A DNA stretch of 59,065 nucleotides from Halomicronema sp. CCY15110 (GCF_016888165.1 NZ_JACSWC010000419.1:1-59065), one strand, 5' to 3'. Shown: positions 15,482 to 24,665, counted from the first letter of the stretch. Program-made: numbers and translations. Notes: a model not told the origin generated them from the letters alone.

Positions 15482-17983
15482 ATGACTGCACTGAGTGCAG
15501 AGCGCTGCCAGGACATCATTTTGGCGATCGCGAACGAGGAGGGAAAATGCAATGTCTTTACCTTCACCCTGGATCATCTGAGCATTGGCAAGACCGTTCT
15601 AGCGCTCGACCCTGACGAACAGGCGGAGTTGGCCATGACCATGCTGCACTGGCTGGGCGATCGCACCAACCAAGTGGCCTATTCCCATAACCAATCCGGC
15701 ATTCATGGCTGTTGGGCGGTGTTTTTAGCCCTGAGGCGTTTGCTGCGACAACCGCTACCTTTGAGCGAAGCAGCAGTGCTTGAGCTGGCGACCCTCTTTC
15801 GGCTGGGCTACCACTTTAGCGACGATAGCTTCCTATCCCCAACCGGCTTGCCGACGCCCCAAATCATTCACCACTTTTTAGACAGCACAGAACCTTCACC
15901 AGAGTTGCGATCGCGCATTGAGGCGGTTAGTGAGGTGCTCGATGTGTTTCAGCGTAACCAAGAAGCCATCGCGCTGCGTAACCGGATTGGCTCAGAGGTC
16001 ATAACTATCCCTCTGGATGAGGGCGAGGCCTGGTGCGATCAAGCGATTGCCGACCTCAGCGCTCTGCCCCCCGCCGCGCGGCGGCTGTGGGTAGATCTGC
16101 TGCTAGGTTGCCGAAATTCGGATGGCAGCAAACCCAAAGGGGCCTGGCTCAAAGCCCTAGAACCTACCCTTCAACAGATTGGTGCGAAGACCTTGCAAGA
16201 GCATTTGGCCCGGTGGTTTGATCGGGTGGCCGAGCCCCGCACCCAGCCGGTTCATTCCCCAGGGGTGATGGAGGGCTACTCGTACAAAGAAGGGGCAGAC
16301 AGCCCCTACGCCATGTACCTGACCAACGTGGCCATTCTCAAAGGGCTGTGCTGGGTAAGTAGTCGCTACCCCAGCCCAGCAGTCGTACGGGGGCTGGCGG
16401 TGGTGGTGCAGGGAGCCTTCCGCAAGGTGCCGGGGGTGGGGCCAGTGTGCATTCGCCTGGGCAATGCTGCCCTCTGGGCTTTAGGGGACATTGCCGATCG
16501 CGACAGTACCCTCCAACTGGCTCGGCTCAAAGCCAAAGTAAAACTGCCCAGCGCCCAAAAGAGCATCACCAAAGCCCTCTCTACCACCGCCAAGAAAGCC
16601 GGGGTCTCCCTGGAGGAACTGGCGGAATTGGCGGTGCCCGACTTTGGCTTCACCGCTGTAGGTCAGCGGCGTGACCCATTGGGCGACTTTATAGCGGAGA
16701 TGGTCGTTCAGGGCAACCAGGCGACCCTAAACTGGCGCACTGCAGCGGGCAAGCCCCAGAAGTCGGTGCCCAAGGCGGTTAAAGACGACTACAGCGAAGC
16801 GCTCAAAGACCTGAAGCAGACTCTCAAGGATATTCAGGGCCTGCTACCGGCCCAGCGCGATCGCCTCGAAGCGTTATATCTGGCCCACAAAACCTGGCCT
16901 CTGAGCGACTGGCAAGAGCGCTACCTCGACCACCCCCTGGTGGGCACCCTGGCGCGACGGTTAATCTGGCAGTTTGAGGCAGACGGTTCTACCTCCAGCG
17001 GCATCTGGCACGACGGGCACCTGGTGACTGTGACTGGAGACTGGCTAGAAAAACTGCCGAAGGATGCGATTGTCTCCCTCTGGCACCCCATTGCCGCTGC
17101 GCCCGACACCGTCCTGGCGTGGCGTACCTGGCTCATCGAGCATCAGATTCAGCAGCCTTTTAAGCAGGCTCACCGCGAACTTTATCTGCTCACCGCCGCC
17201 GAGCAGCAGACCGCCACCTACTCCAACCGCTTTGCTGCCCACATCATCAAACAGCCGCAGTTTCACGCGTTGTGCAACCAGCGGGGCTGGCGCGATCGCC
17301 TGCGCATGATGAATGCTTGGGATCCGGAGCCCTCGGTGAAGCCCCTGCCGTCGTGGAATTTGCGAGCCGAGTTTTGGGTTACGGGCATTGGCGAAGATTA
17401 CGCCCCCGACCTCACCACCGACGCAGGCGGCTACCGCTACCTCAGTACCGACCAGATCCGGTTTTACCCGTTCGACTCGGCAGAGCCCACCCCCCTGCCG
17501 CTAGAGGATATCCCGGCCCTGGCTTTCTCAGAAGTGATGCGCGATGTAGATTTGTTTGTCGGTGTGGCTAGCGTCGGCAATGACCCGGCCTGGGTCGATG
17601 GCGGCCTCGAACACTACCGCGACTACTGGCACACCTATTCCTTTGGGGTGCTCTCAGAAACGGCCAAGACCCGCCGCCAGGTGCTAGAGACGCTGGTGCC
17701 CAGGCTGGCGATCGCCGATCGCTGCACCTTGCAAGACCGCTTTTTGGTGGTGCGGGGCGACCTGCGCACCTACAAAATTCACCTCGGCAGCGGCAACATT
17801 CTGATGGAGCCCAACGACCAATATCTCTGCATTGTGCCCGACCAACGCCGCCCTACGGGGCAAGTGTTGCTGCCCTTTGAGGGCGACAGCATGACGGCGA
17901 TCGTCTTGAGCAAAGCCTTGCTCCTGGCCTGCGACACCAAAATCAAAGACCCCAGCATTCGCGGCCAAATCAAGGGCCACTAA
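15482..17983 (+). CDS. DUF4132-family protein
   Basis: 833 residues. The N-terminal two thirds is helical, with HEAT-like stretches such as GLAVVVQGAFRKVPGVG and LGDIADRDSTLQLARLK near 300-350. A DUF4132-type region follows (WHDGHLVTVTG near 510, FYPFDSAEPTPLPLEDIPAL near 660) and a conserved end, RGDLRTYKIHLGSGNI. Family members occur with WGR-domain and MoxR proteins in other bacteria, and their biochemistry is undefined. The gene has its own strong SD (GGAGGT) inside the end of the upstream small gene. A terminator-like hairpin follows. No membrane segment or known catalytic motif was seen. Confidence 0.75.
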   Translation: MTALSAERCQDIILAIANEEGKCNVFTFTLDHLSIGKTVLALDPDEQAELAMTMLHWLGDRTNQVAYSHNQSGIHGCWAVFLALRRLLRQPLPLSEAAVLELATLFRLGYHFSDDSFLSPTGLPTPQIIHHFLDSTEPSPELRSRIEAVSEVLDVFQRNQEAIALRNRIGSEVITIPLDEGEAWCDQAIADLSALPPAARRLWVDLLLGCRNSDGSKPKGAWLKALEPTLQQIGAKTLQEHLARWFDRVAEPRTQPVHSPGVMEGYSYKEGADSPYAMYLTNVAILKGLCWVSSRYPSPAVVRGLAVVVQGAFRKVPGVGPVCIRLGNAALWALGDIADRDSTLQLARLKAKVKLPSAQKSITKALSTTAKKAGVSLEELAELAVPDFGFTAVGQRRDPLGDFIAEMVVQGNQATLNWRTAAGKPQKSVPKAVKDDYSEALKDLKQTLKDIQGLLPAQRDRLEALYLAHKTWPLSDWQERYLDHPLVGTLARRLIWQFEADGSTSSGIWHDGHLVTVTGDWLEKLPKDAIVSLWHPIAAAPDTVLAWRTWLIEHQIQQPFKQAHRELYLLTAAEQQTATYSNRFAAHIIKQPQFHALCNQRGWRDRLRMMNAWDPEPSVKPLPSWNLRAEFWVTGIGEDYAPDLTTDAGGYRYLSTDQIRFYPFDSAEPTPLPLEDIPALAFSEVMRDVDLFVGVASVGNDPAWVDGGLEHYRDYWHTYSFGVLSETAKTRRQVLETLVPRLAIADRCTLQDRFLVVRGDLRTYKIHLGSGNILMEPNDQYLCIVPDQRRPTGQVLLPFEGDSMTAIVLSKALLLACDTKIKDPSIRGQIKGH

Positions 17984-18000
17984 GGCGGATGAAAAACTTT

Positions 18001-18050
18001 ACAGCCGCTGCCCCCCGCTTTCCCGGAAAAGATCGGGGGACAGCTGTTTT
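18001..18050 (+). terminator. Probable intrinsic terminator after the DUF4132 unit
   Basis: Nested complementarity: ACAGC (18001-18005) with GCTGT (18043-18047) outside and CCCCCG (18012-18017) with CGGGGG (18034-18039) inside, followed by TTTT. It lies 18 bases after the DUF4132 stop. The T-run is short, so efficiency is uncertain. Confidence 0.45.
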
Positions 18051-18155
18051 CAAGGGTATTGCTCAGGCTAGACGCCAGGTTCTTCAGGGAGGAAGGCGGT
18101 TGGTCTGGGCACCTTGACAGCAGCATGGTTTCGACGCTCCATATCAGAAGATTTT

Positions 18156-18875
18156 ATGATCACACTGTCGATTCGTCCCCTGATTGAGACTCACTATGTC
18201 AACCAGGTGCAGGTCTTTGCGGACTCCCCCTGGTTTCAGCATTTGGAGCAGGGCCAGGCCTCCCGGCAAGAGTACGACGCTTTTATCTTCAACCTCTGTC
18301 AAACCCACCTGAAGAGTCCGCAAATTCTGGCCTTTCTCTACGCGGTGGCCCCACCGACAGCCGCCCCCCAGATCAAACACAATCTGCTCGAAGAACTGGG
18401 GCTGGATCAGGTGGCCATCTGCCACCCCGATCTGCTGTATCAGCTAGCGACAGCGGCGGGGTTTGATGGCGATCGCCAGACTCATCTGGCCGAGGCGGCC
18501 CAGGCCCAAATTCGGCAGCTCTGCACTGACCCGCTGCTGTTTGGCACCATCCAGGAACTGGGGCTGTCGGTGCTGCTAGAGGTGACCTGCTTTGAGTGGA
18601 TGCTCTCTCGCCTCGCCAGTCGGATCGGCAAGGCGCTGGCGGCCCATCGCGGCCTGCCTTCGGAGAGCCTGACCTGGTTTCATCACCATTCTGAGGTCGA
18701 TATTCGCCACGCCGAGGAAGGGTTAGACAGCGTTGAGCAGTACCTGGCTTACTACGAGATTGAGGCGGAGGATCTAGAGACGATTCTCGACATTACCTTT
18801 CGCGAAAACATTTTTGTTAAGCGCTACTTTGCCGACCTGCCCGCGATCGCTGGAGCTGCCGATGAGAATCGTTGA
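18156..18875 (+). CDS. Haem-oxygenase-like di-iron oxidase family protein (TenA/PqqC/CADD fold)
   Basis: 239 residues from ATG 18156; an upstream TTG at 18114 would add 14 residues but has poorer spacing. All-helical. Candidate metal ligands appear in order: Glu pair in NLLEELG (about 77-78), His in ICHPDLL (about 88), Glu in LLEVTCFEW (about 142), then the signature HSEVDIRHAEE (about 177-187) giving His, Asp, His. This H..VD..H pattern is typical of haem-oxygenase-like di-iron oxidases such as CADD, UndA or SznF, which oxidise amino or fatty acids. The substrate is unknown. It overlaps the epimerase gene by 14 bases, so the two are coupled. Confidence 0.75.
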   Translation: MITLSIRPLIETHYVNQVQVFADSPWFQHLEQGQASRQEYDAFIFNLCQTHLKSPQILAFLYAVAPPTAAPQIKHNLLEELGLDQVAICHPDLLYQLATAAGFDGDRQTHLAEAAQAQIRQLCTDPLLFGTIQELGLSVLLEVTCFEWMLSRLASRIGKALAAHRGLPSESLTWFHHHSEVDIRHAEEGLDSVEQYLAYYEIEAEDLETILDITFRENIFVKRYFADLPAIAGAADENR

Positions 18876-20022
18876 GGCCACCCTGTTTGCCCTGCAAATT
18901 CCCTTTGTGGAAGCCTTTGCCCACAGCGTGCGATCGCGTAGCAGCTCAGACTCGATCGTGGTGCGGCTGCGGGCTGAGGACGGCACCGTCGGCTACGGTG
19001 AGGCGGTGGCCCGGCCCTACGTCACCGGGGAGACGGTGGCGGGTTGTTTGCAGTTCATGGAACGTACCCTGTGGCCTGCGGTGCAAGCTACCGACTATGT
19101 TCCTTGGGCCGGGCAGGAGGAGATCGCCTGGCTAGGGTCGCTGACCCTGCCCGCCGAAGCCAATGAAACCTCTGGCGTAGTGGCCTGGCACGGGTCGCGC
19201 TGCGGCTTTGAACTAGCCCTGGTCGATTGTTTGCTCAAAGCTGCCGGGGTCTCCCTGGGGGAACTGCTGCCGCCTCGGCACCCGGTCACCTACAGCGGCG
19301 TGATCACGGCCAGCAGCGTGGAGGGCGCGGTGAAACACGCCAAGCGGTTTAAGCAATTTGGTCTGCCCTACCTGAAGGTGAAGATCACCGGAGAGGCCGA
19401 TCAAGAACGGCTGGCGGCGATTCGCGCGGCGGTGGGGCCAGCGGTGTCGCTGCGGGTGGATGGCAATGGGGCTTACTCGGTGGAGGGGGCGATCGCTACC
19501 TGTGAGGCCCTGGCAGAATTTCACATCGACAGCGCTGAGCAAATGATTCCGCGCGGCGATCCTCAAGCTTTGGCGACGGTGCAGGCGGCTACTGCCATTT
19601 CCCAAATGGCCGATGAGTCGTTGATTACCCTGGCGGATGCCCAGACGCTGATTGCGGCCAAAGCCTGTCGAGGCTTTAATCTGCGGCTGGCGAAATGTGG
19701 GGGGCTGGGGCCAACGCTGGCGATCGCCGAGCTGGCCCAGGCCGCTGGCATTGCGGTGCAGGTGGGCTGCCAAGTGGGCGAGACGGCGATTCTCTCCGCT
19801 GCCGGGCGGCACCTGGCGGCCTATTTGCCCGAAATCAGCTTTTGCGAAGGCTCCTATGGCAGCCTGCTGCTGCGGGAAGATCTCAGTCGTCGCCCGATTC
19901 ACTTTGGCCATCGGGGTCTGGCAAAACCGCTGAAGGGGCCAGGGCTAGGGGTCGAGATTCAGGATGCCCTGCTGGAGAAATACGCCCAGCAGACCATTTC
20001 ACTCTTAGCGAAGGCGGTGTGA
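18862..20022 (+). CDS. Enolase-superfamily enzyme, dipeptide-epimerase/muconate-lactonizing type
   Basis: 386 residues from ATG 18862 (GGAGCTGCC upstream), inside the end of the previous gene. The N-terminal capping domain is followed by a TIM barrel with superfamily residues: KxK in LKVKI (~171-175), metal Asp in RVDGNGAY (~198), Glu in SAEQM, Asp-Glu in MADESL (~250), and the second catalytic Lys in RLAKCGG (~277). The Lys-Lys arrangement fits the muconate-lactonizing subgroup, which includes L-Ala-D/L-Glu and other dipeptide epimerases and o-succinylbenzoate synthase. With an oxidase and an amide ligase next door, epimerisation of an amino acid or dipeptide is plausible. Specificity cannot be assigned by eye. 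Confidence 0.78.
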   Translation: MRIVEATLFALQIPFVEAFAHSVRSRSSSDSIVVRLRAEDGTVGYGEAVARPYVTGETVAGCLQFMERTLWPAVQATDYVPWAGQEEIAWLGSLTLPAEANETSGVVAWHGSRCGFELALVDCLLKAAGVSLGELLPPRHPVTYSGVITASSVEGAVKHAKRFKQFGLPYLKVKITGEADQERLAAIRAAVGPAVSLRVDGNGAYSVEGAIATCEALAEFHIDSAEQMIPRGDPQALATVQAATAISQMADESLITLADAQTLIAAKACRGFNLRLAKCGGLGPTLAIAELAQAAGIAVQVGCQVGETAILSAAGRHLAAYLPEISFCEGSYGSLLLREDLSRRPIHFGHRGLAKPLKGPGLGVEIQDALLEKYAQQTISLLAKAV

Positions 20023-20026
20023 GGCG

Positions 20027-21676
20027 ATGGCTAGTCTGTATACCCTGGGCCTGCGCTGGCAGGGGCGAGCCCTAAAACAACGGCTAGAGGCGGCTACCCA
20101 GGAGCCCGAACTGGCCCAAGCGCAGCTGTTGCGCCAGTTGCTCAGCCGCCATGGCGACACTCAGTTTGGCCGCGAGCATCATTTTGATCAAATTCGCACC
20201 CCGCTCGACTATCGGCGGGCGGTGCCCATTCGCGACTACGAAGGCTTTCGGCCCTACGTGCAGCGGATGATGGCAGGCCAGGACAAGATTCTGGTGAATG
20301 AGTCGGTGCGGATGTTCACGATGACCAGCGGCACCACCGGGCAGCCCAAATATATTCCCGTCACCGCCGGGGTAGAGCGGGGCGGGTCGCGGCTGATGCG
20401 GCAGTGGCTCTACCGCATTCTGCACGATCACCCCCGGTTTTTGAGCCGGGCGGTGGTGGGCATTGTCAGCCCGGCGATCGAGGGCTACACCCCCGGCGGC
20501 ATTCCCTACGGCAGCCTATCGGGGCGCATCTACCAGCAGATTCCGGCCCTGATTCGGCGCACCTATGCCGTCCCCTATGGCGTGTTTGAGATTGCTGACT
20601 ACGATCTCCGCTACTGGGCGATCGCCCGCTACGCCCTGGCGCGGCAGGTGTCTTTTTTGTGTACGCCTAACCCCAGCACCCTGAAGCGGCTGGCCACGGT
20701 AATGACGCACCAGGCAGAATCCTTAATCCGAGCAATTCACGACGGCACCGGGGGCGAGGGACTGCCGACTCAGCGGCCTCAGCCGGAGCGAGCCAAACAG
20801 CTAGAACGAATTTTCCACACTACCGGGGCACTGCGGCCTCAAGACTGCTGGCCTCACCTGGAGCTTTTAGGCTGCTGGACGGGCGGGTCGGTGGGAGCGC
20901 AGGCCCGGCAGCTCACCGCTGACTATGGCCCCCTGCCGATTCGCGATCTGGGCTATCTCGCCAGTGAGGCCCGAGTCACCCTGCCCTACGAGAACAACAC
21001 CCCCGCTGGCCTGCTCGATCTGACCCTGAATGTCTATGAATTTATTCCCGAAGACGGTGCCGACCAGGCCGACCCGCCAATTTTGCTTAGCCATGACCTA
21101 GAGCGAGGGCAGCGCTACCAGATTCTGCTCACCACCCCCGGCGGCCTCTACCGCTATCACATCAACGATGTGGTGGAGGTGACGGGTTTTTATAACCGAT
21201 CGCCCCTGATTGCCTTTTTGCGCAAGGGCCGCGACATGAGTAATCTGACCGGGGAGAAGCTGCATGTGAATCATGTATTGGCTGCGATCGCCGCCCTGCA
21301 ACACCAGTTTCACCAGCCGATCGGCCCCTACCGCCTGGTAGCTAATGCTCAGACCATGCGCTACGAACTGTACTGGGAAATGGCGAATATTCCCAATCAA
21401 GACTGGATTGAGTCCTTGCTGTCAGCCTTGGATACGGCCCTGGCTGAAAACAACGTTGAATATGGTCAAAAACGCGCCTCTCAGCGGTTGAACGCCCCCT
21501 GCCTCCACCGCATGAAGCCGGGCTGGGCGGAGGCGACCCAGCGCTGGGCCATTGCCCAAGGCCAGCGAGAGGTACAGTACAAATGGCCGGTGCTCACCCA
21601 GCAGCCCCTACCGCTAGATACCGACGCGATCGCGCAAACCTATGAGCTGACACTGCCCTATGCCCACCCCTACTGA
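20027..21676 (+). CDS. GH3-type acyl-adenylating amino-acid ligase
   Basis: 549 residues, the usual length for the GH3 family. The adenylation P-loop is TSGTTGQPKY (~100-109); the ASEAR block (~312) matches the family YxxSE motif; the nucleotide/hinge region is YRYHINDVVEVTG followed by GRDMSNLTGEKL (~400-412). Plant GH3 enzymes conjugate jasmonate or auxin to amino acids through an acyl-AMP; bacterial members are largely uncharacterised. It begins 4 bases after the epimerase stop and its end overlaps the next gene by 17 bases. It probably makes an amide bond on the product of the neighbouring enzymes. Acyl and amine partners are unknown. Confidence 0.85.
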   Translation: MASLYTLGLRWQGRALKQRLEAATQEPELAQAQLLRQLLSRHGDTQFGREHHFDQIRTPLDYRRAVPIRDYEGFRPYVQRMMAGQDKILVNESVRMFTMTSGTTGQPKYIPVTAGVERGGSRLMRQWLYRILHDHPRFLSRAVVGIVSPAIEGYTPGGIPYGSLSGRIYQQIPALIRRTYAVPYGVFEIADYDLRYWAIARYALARQVSFLCTPNPSTLKRLATVMTHQAESLIRAIHDGTGGEGLPTQRPQPERAKQLERIFHTTGALRPQDCWPHLELLGCWTGGSVGAQARQLTADYGPLPIRDLGYLASEARVTLPYENNTPAGLLDLTLNVYEFIPEDGADQADPPILLSHDLERGQRYQILLTTPGGLYRYHINDVVEVTGFYNRSPLIAFLRKGRDMSNLTGEKLHVNHVLAAIAALQHQFHQPIGPYRLVANAQTMRYELYWEMANIPNQDWIESLLSALDTALAENNVEYGQKRASQRLNAPCLHRMKPGWAEATQRWAIAQGQREVQYKWPVLTQQPLPLDTDAIAQTYELTLPYAHPY

Positions 21677-22130
21677 TGGTCTGCGGCAGAATAGTCTATG
21701 GCCGAGTCGGCATCCGGTGCCCTGGCTGTGGGCGCTGACCCTGCTGTTTTGGCTGCGGGTGCTGGGGCAGGTGCTGGTGGCCTTTTTCCAGGTGCCCTTT
21801 TTGCCCCCCATGGCCCACTGGTATTCGGGTCTGCTGCCCTACCCACTGTTGTTGCCCAGCCAGCTGCTGATTTTGGCGCTTCAGGTCAAGATCAATCGTG
21901 ACTTGGCCCAGGGACGGGGTTGGTTTCAGCGGCCTCGCCCCCGTCTGGGTCAGGGCCTCCAGTACGCGAGCTACGGCTACGCCCTGGTGATGGTGATCCG
22001 CTACGGTCTCACCATGAGCCTCTACCCCGAGCGTCGCTGGCTGGGGGAAGGCACGATTCCCATTGTGTTTCACTGGGTGTTGGCCGCCTATCTCTGGCTC
22101 TGGGGCCACGGCCATCGTTCAGAGGGATAG
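21660..22130 (+). CDS. Small polytopic membrane protein, unknown
   Basis: 156 residues with about four hydrophobic segments: PWLWALTLLFWLRVLGQVL (~20-40), YPLLLPSQLLILALQV (~61-76), a weaker one around YALVMVIRYGL (~105-117), and IVFHWVLAAYLWLW (~135-148). There is no recognised family or catalytic motif. The start lies inside the GH3 gene and the stop is 2 bases before the hydrolase start, so it is embedded in the operon. It may tether the pathway to the membrane or move its product. A competing frame in this stretch lacks sensible topology. Confidence 0.55.
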   Translation: MPTPTDGLRQNSLWPSRHPVPWLWALTLLFWLRVLGQVLVAFFQVPFLPPMAHWYSGLLPYPLLLPSQLLILALQVKINRDLAQGRGWFQRPRPRLGQGLQYASYGYALVMVIRYGLTMSLYPERRWLGEGTIPIVFHWVLAAYLWLWGHGHRSEG

Positions 22131-22132
22131 CC

Positions 22133-23956
22133 ATGAAGGGAGGGATTTTTCGCCATTGCGCTCGGCTGTTCTCGCATAAGCGGGTCGGGCTCTGGCTGCT
22201 GGCGGGGGTGACTGCGCTGCTGCTGTTGGTGGTTGGGCGGGGGAGTGCGATCGCCGCTGCCTGGTTGGGCTACCAGTTAGACTATCCCCCCGCCAGCTAT
22301 GGTGTCCGTCTAGAGCGCGGCCTGACCGTGACCGCCCCCGATGGCACGGCCTTGGTCGCCGATGTCTACCACCCCCGCATCGCCGCCGCTACCCCCACCA
22401 TTCTGGTGCGCATTCCCTACTCCAAACAAATTAAACACATCCTGTTTGCCCGCACCGTGGGCCATCTCTGGGCCAGCCACGGCTACACCACCGTGATCCA
22501 GGGCACTCGGGGACGCTACGAGTCGGGCGGCAGCTACGATCCGCCCTTTGTGAACGAGGCTCAGGATGGCCGGGCCACGCTGCAATGGATCGCCCAGCAG
22601 CCCTGGTACGACGGGCAGATCGGCATGTGGGGGGGCTCCTACTTTGGCTATACCCAATGGGTACTGGCCGACCAGATCGATCCAGGGTTGTCGGCCCTGA
22701 TCCCACAGATTTGCAGCACCGACTTCTACGGCATGTTCTACCCCGGCGGCGCGTTTTCTCTGGAAAGCGCTCTCTACTGGGCGACCCTCAGCTACGGCCC
22801 CCGCGATATTCCCCTGCCCCAGGAGCAGCTCCAGCAGGGCTTTGCGGGGTGGCCCCTGCTAGAGGCCGATGACCGCGCGGTGCAGAATATTCCGTTTTTT
22901 GATACCTGGGCCAGCCACACCGATCGCGATCGCTACTGGCAAGCGGTTGATGGCACTGGCCGCGCCCGCCAGCTTCAGGCCCCGGCCCTGCTGATGGCGG
23001 GTTGGTACGATCCGTTCTTGCCGACTCAACTGGCCGACTTTCAACAGATTCGCGCCACCGCTGCCCCCCAAGTAGCCGAGGCTACCCGCTTGGTGATCGG
23101 GCCTTGGACCCACGCCAACACCGTTACTTTCCCCGACGGCAGCCGCCCCCGCAACTACCGCTTCGAAAGCATTGGCCCTAGCTTGCCCTGGTTTGATCAC
23201 CAGTTCAAAGGTGCTCCCGAAACAGCCTATCCCAGCCCGGTACTGATCTACGTCATGGGCGCTAACACCTGGCGTGAGGAAGCCACCTGGCCCCTGTCCC
23301 GCACCCGCTATACGCCCTACTACCTGCACAGCAACGGTCAGGCCAATACTCTCAACGGCGACGGCGTTCTCAGTCTGGAGCCGCCGGGGGATGAAGGGAG
23401 CGATCGCTTTCTTTACGACCCGCAAAACCCGGTACCCAGCGCCGGGGGCACTATGCTCGGGCCAAACGCAGGCATTCAGCCCCAAAACGTAGTGGAACAG
23501 CGGGATGACGTGCTGGTTTATACCACCCCGCCCCTGAGCGAGGCGATCGAAGTGACCGGGCCAGTGCAGTTGCGGCTCCAAGTCTCCACCACCGCTCCCC
23601 ACACCGATTTCACGGCCAAACTGGTGGATGTCTATCCCGACGGGACGGCTTACAACGTTTCCGAAGGGATTCTGCGGCGGGGCTACGGCAAGGCGATCGG
23701 CAACAATACCCAAGCGGAAACCCAAGCACCTACCGAAATCGCGATCGACCTGTGGCCCACCAGCCAGATCTTCTTCCCCGGCCATCGCCTTCGCCTAGAG
23801 GTCTCCAGCAGCAGCTACCCCCGCTTTGACCGCAACCCCAACACGGGCCGCCATATTCCCACCGAGCGCCGACCCGTCACTGCAACTCAGACGATTTACC
23901 ACCATGCTGCTGCTGTCTCTCGGCTGATTCTGCCCATTATTCCAGCGGAAAAATAA
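22133..23956 (+). CDS. CocE/NonD-type alpha/beta hydrolase (X-Pro dipeptidyl-peptidase-like), membrane anchored
   Basis: 607 residues from ATG 22133. An N-terminal hydrophobic anchor/signal (about 22-42, LLAGVTALLLLVVG) points to export. Family features: GTRGRYESGG (~124-133, oxyanion region), nucleophile elbow GGSYFG (~167-172, Ser ~169), acid/base region around LMAGWYD (~285), and His in GPWTHAN (~323-329). A C-terminal beta-sandwich from about 430 is typical of CocE/X-Pro peptidases. These enzymes cleave acyl or aminoacyl bonds such as beta-lactam side chains, cocaine ester or X-Pro peptides. As the last gene of the cluster it may mature or degrade an amide/peptide product outside the cytoplasm. 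Confidence 0.82.
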   Translation: MKGGIFRHCARLFSHKRVGLWLLAGVTALLLLVVGRGSAIAAAWLGYQLDYPPASYGVRLERGLTVTAPDGTALVADVYHPRIAAATPTILVRIPYSKQIKHILFARTVGHLWASHGYTTVIQGTRGRYESGGSYDPPFVNEAQDGRATLQWIAQQPWYDGQIGMWGGSYFGYTQWVLADQIDPGLSALIPQICSTDFYGMFYPGGAFSLESALYWATLSYGPRDIPLPQEQLQQGFAGWPLLEADDRAVQNIPFFDTWASHTDRDRYWQAVDGTGRARQLQAPALLMAGWYDPFLPTQLADFQQIRATAAPQVAEATRLVIGPWTHANTVTFPDGSRPRNYRFESIGPSLPWFDHQFKGAPETAYPSPVLIYVMGANTWREEATWPLSRTRYTPYYLHSNGQANTLNGDGVLSLEPPGDEGSDRFLYDPQNPVPSAGGTMLGPNAGIQPQNVVEQRDDVLVYTTPPLSEAIEVTGPVQLRLQVSTTAPHTDFTAKLVDVYPDGTAYNVSEGILRRGYGKAIGNNTQAETQAPTEIAIDLWPTSQIFFPGHRLRLEVSSSSYPRFDRNPNTGRHIPTERRPVTATQTIYHHAAAVSRLILPIIPAEK

Positions 23957-23984
23957 TCCCTAACGTTACTGGGGTGTGGCAACG

Positions 23985-24002
23985 ACCTTGACGACAAGGT
24001 CT
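23985..24002. terminator. Short hairpin between convergent genes
   Basis: GACCTTG, loop ACGA, CAAGGTC: a 7-bp perfect stem 28 bases after the hydrolase stop and 27 bases before the end of the converging Uma2 fragment. It could terminate from both sides, but no strong T-run follows on either strand. Confidence 0.35.
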
Positions 24003-24028
24003 TATCACGGATGGATGTAGCGAATTGC

Positions 24029-24544
24029 TCAAGATAGGGGCAGTTGATCGGGATCAATCCCCTGAGATCTCAGATAGCCCTCTAGCTGCTCGACTCGCTG
24101 CCGTTCCTGTTCTGCTCGCTGCCGTTCCGCTTCTTCAGGTAAAGGAATCAAGTCACCTGCTGCCGTAAACCAACGCAACTGCCGTTCGTGAATTCCCAAC
24201 TCTAGCCCTAACTGCTGGCTGGTCAAGCGTTCCTGATCCGTGGGTGTGATGGGCTCATAGCACCCATTGGAGAGGCGAAATCCGGCAAATTCCATCGTCT
24301 CTGGGTGGAACCAGTAGTACTCGGGCACCCGCCACACATCCTGATACAGAGCTTTCTTCGCCCCTTTATCAACCTGAGCGGTAGAACTGGAGAGCAATTC
24401 GATCACCACGTTGGGATACTTGCCCCCTTCTTCCCAGATCGCCCAACTGCGGCGTTCTTTCTTTTCAGCGCCCAGTACTACGAACACGTCTGGTCCACGA
24501 AAATCTCGTTTTTTGAGCTGCTGCTTGTTGTAATAGACCGTCAA
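24029..24544 (-). pseudogene. Uma2-family (DUF820) endonuclease, 5'-truncated
   Basis: 171 residues of readable frame beginning with a TTG next to a stop codon. It carries the Uma2 core of the PD-(D/E)xK fold: RDFRGPDVFVVLG, a Glu in NVVIELLS, KKALYQDVWRVPEYYWF, and the family C-terminal helical tail rich in Glu/Gln/Arg. Intact family members have about 60-80 more N-terminal residues (the MTVAPP... start and the first catalytic strand). Homology appears to stop abruptly around VYYNKQ, near 24540, where an insertion-sequence end begins. It is therefore a broken gene; these proteins are common in cyanobacteria and of unknown role. Confidence 0.8.
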
Positions 24545-24550
24545 AGGTCA

Positions 24551-24650
24551 AAGGTTCTGTCGCAAAAACAAAATGAGGGTATGAAATCCCTCTTTCTTAT
24601 CTATATCTATGCAGCGATACCGAAGATATGGTGGATGAAAGAGATCTGTT
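24551..24650 (+). mobile_element. Probable IS6-type element remnant (left end)
   Basis: The segment starts with GGTTCTGTCGCAAA, very like IS6-family terminal repeats (GGTTCTGTTGCAAA or GGCACTGTTGCAAA). About 60 bases in, the + strand reads DTEDMVDERDL, reminiscent of the IS6 transposase block YRDxEEMMxERGL. It is cut at 24650 by the next element. The distance from repeat to motif is shorter than usual, so it is already internally deleted. The call rests on these two weak signals agreeing in orientation. Confidence 0.3.
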
Positions 24651-24665
24651 AGGGCAATCGCATCT

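Noticed and set aside
18114-18155. TTG 18114 as the start of the di-iron protein
   Set aside because: The purine-rich site lies about 17 bases away, too far, and the extra 14 residues do not resemble the family N-terminus.
22859-23785. A 308-codon - strand frame inside the CocE-type hydrolase gene
   Set aside because: The + strand carries the hydrolase motifs throughout; the - frame is a GC-rich shadow.
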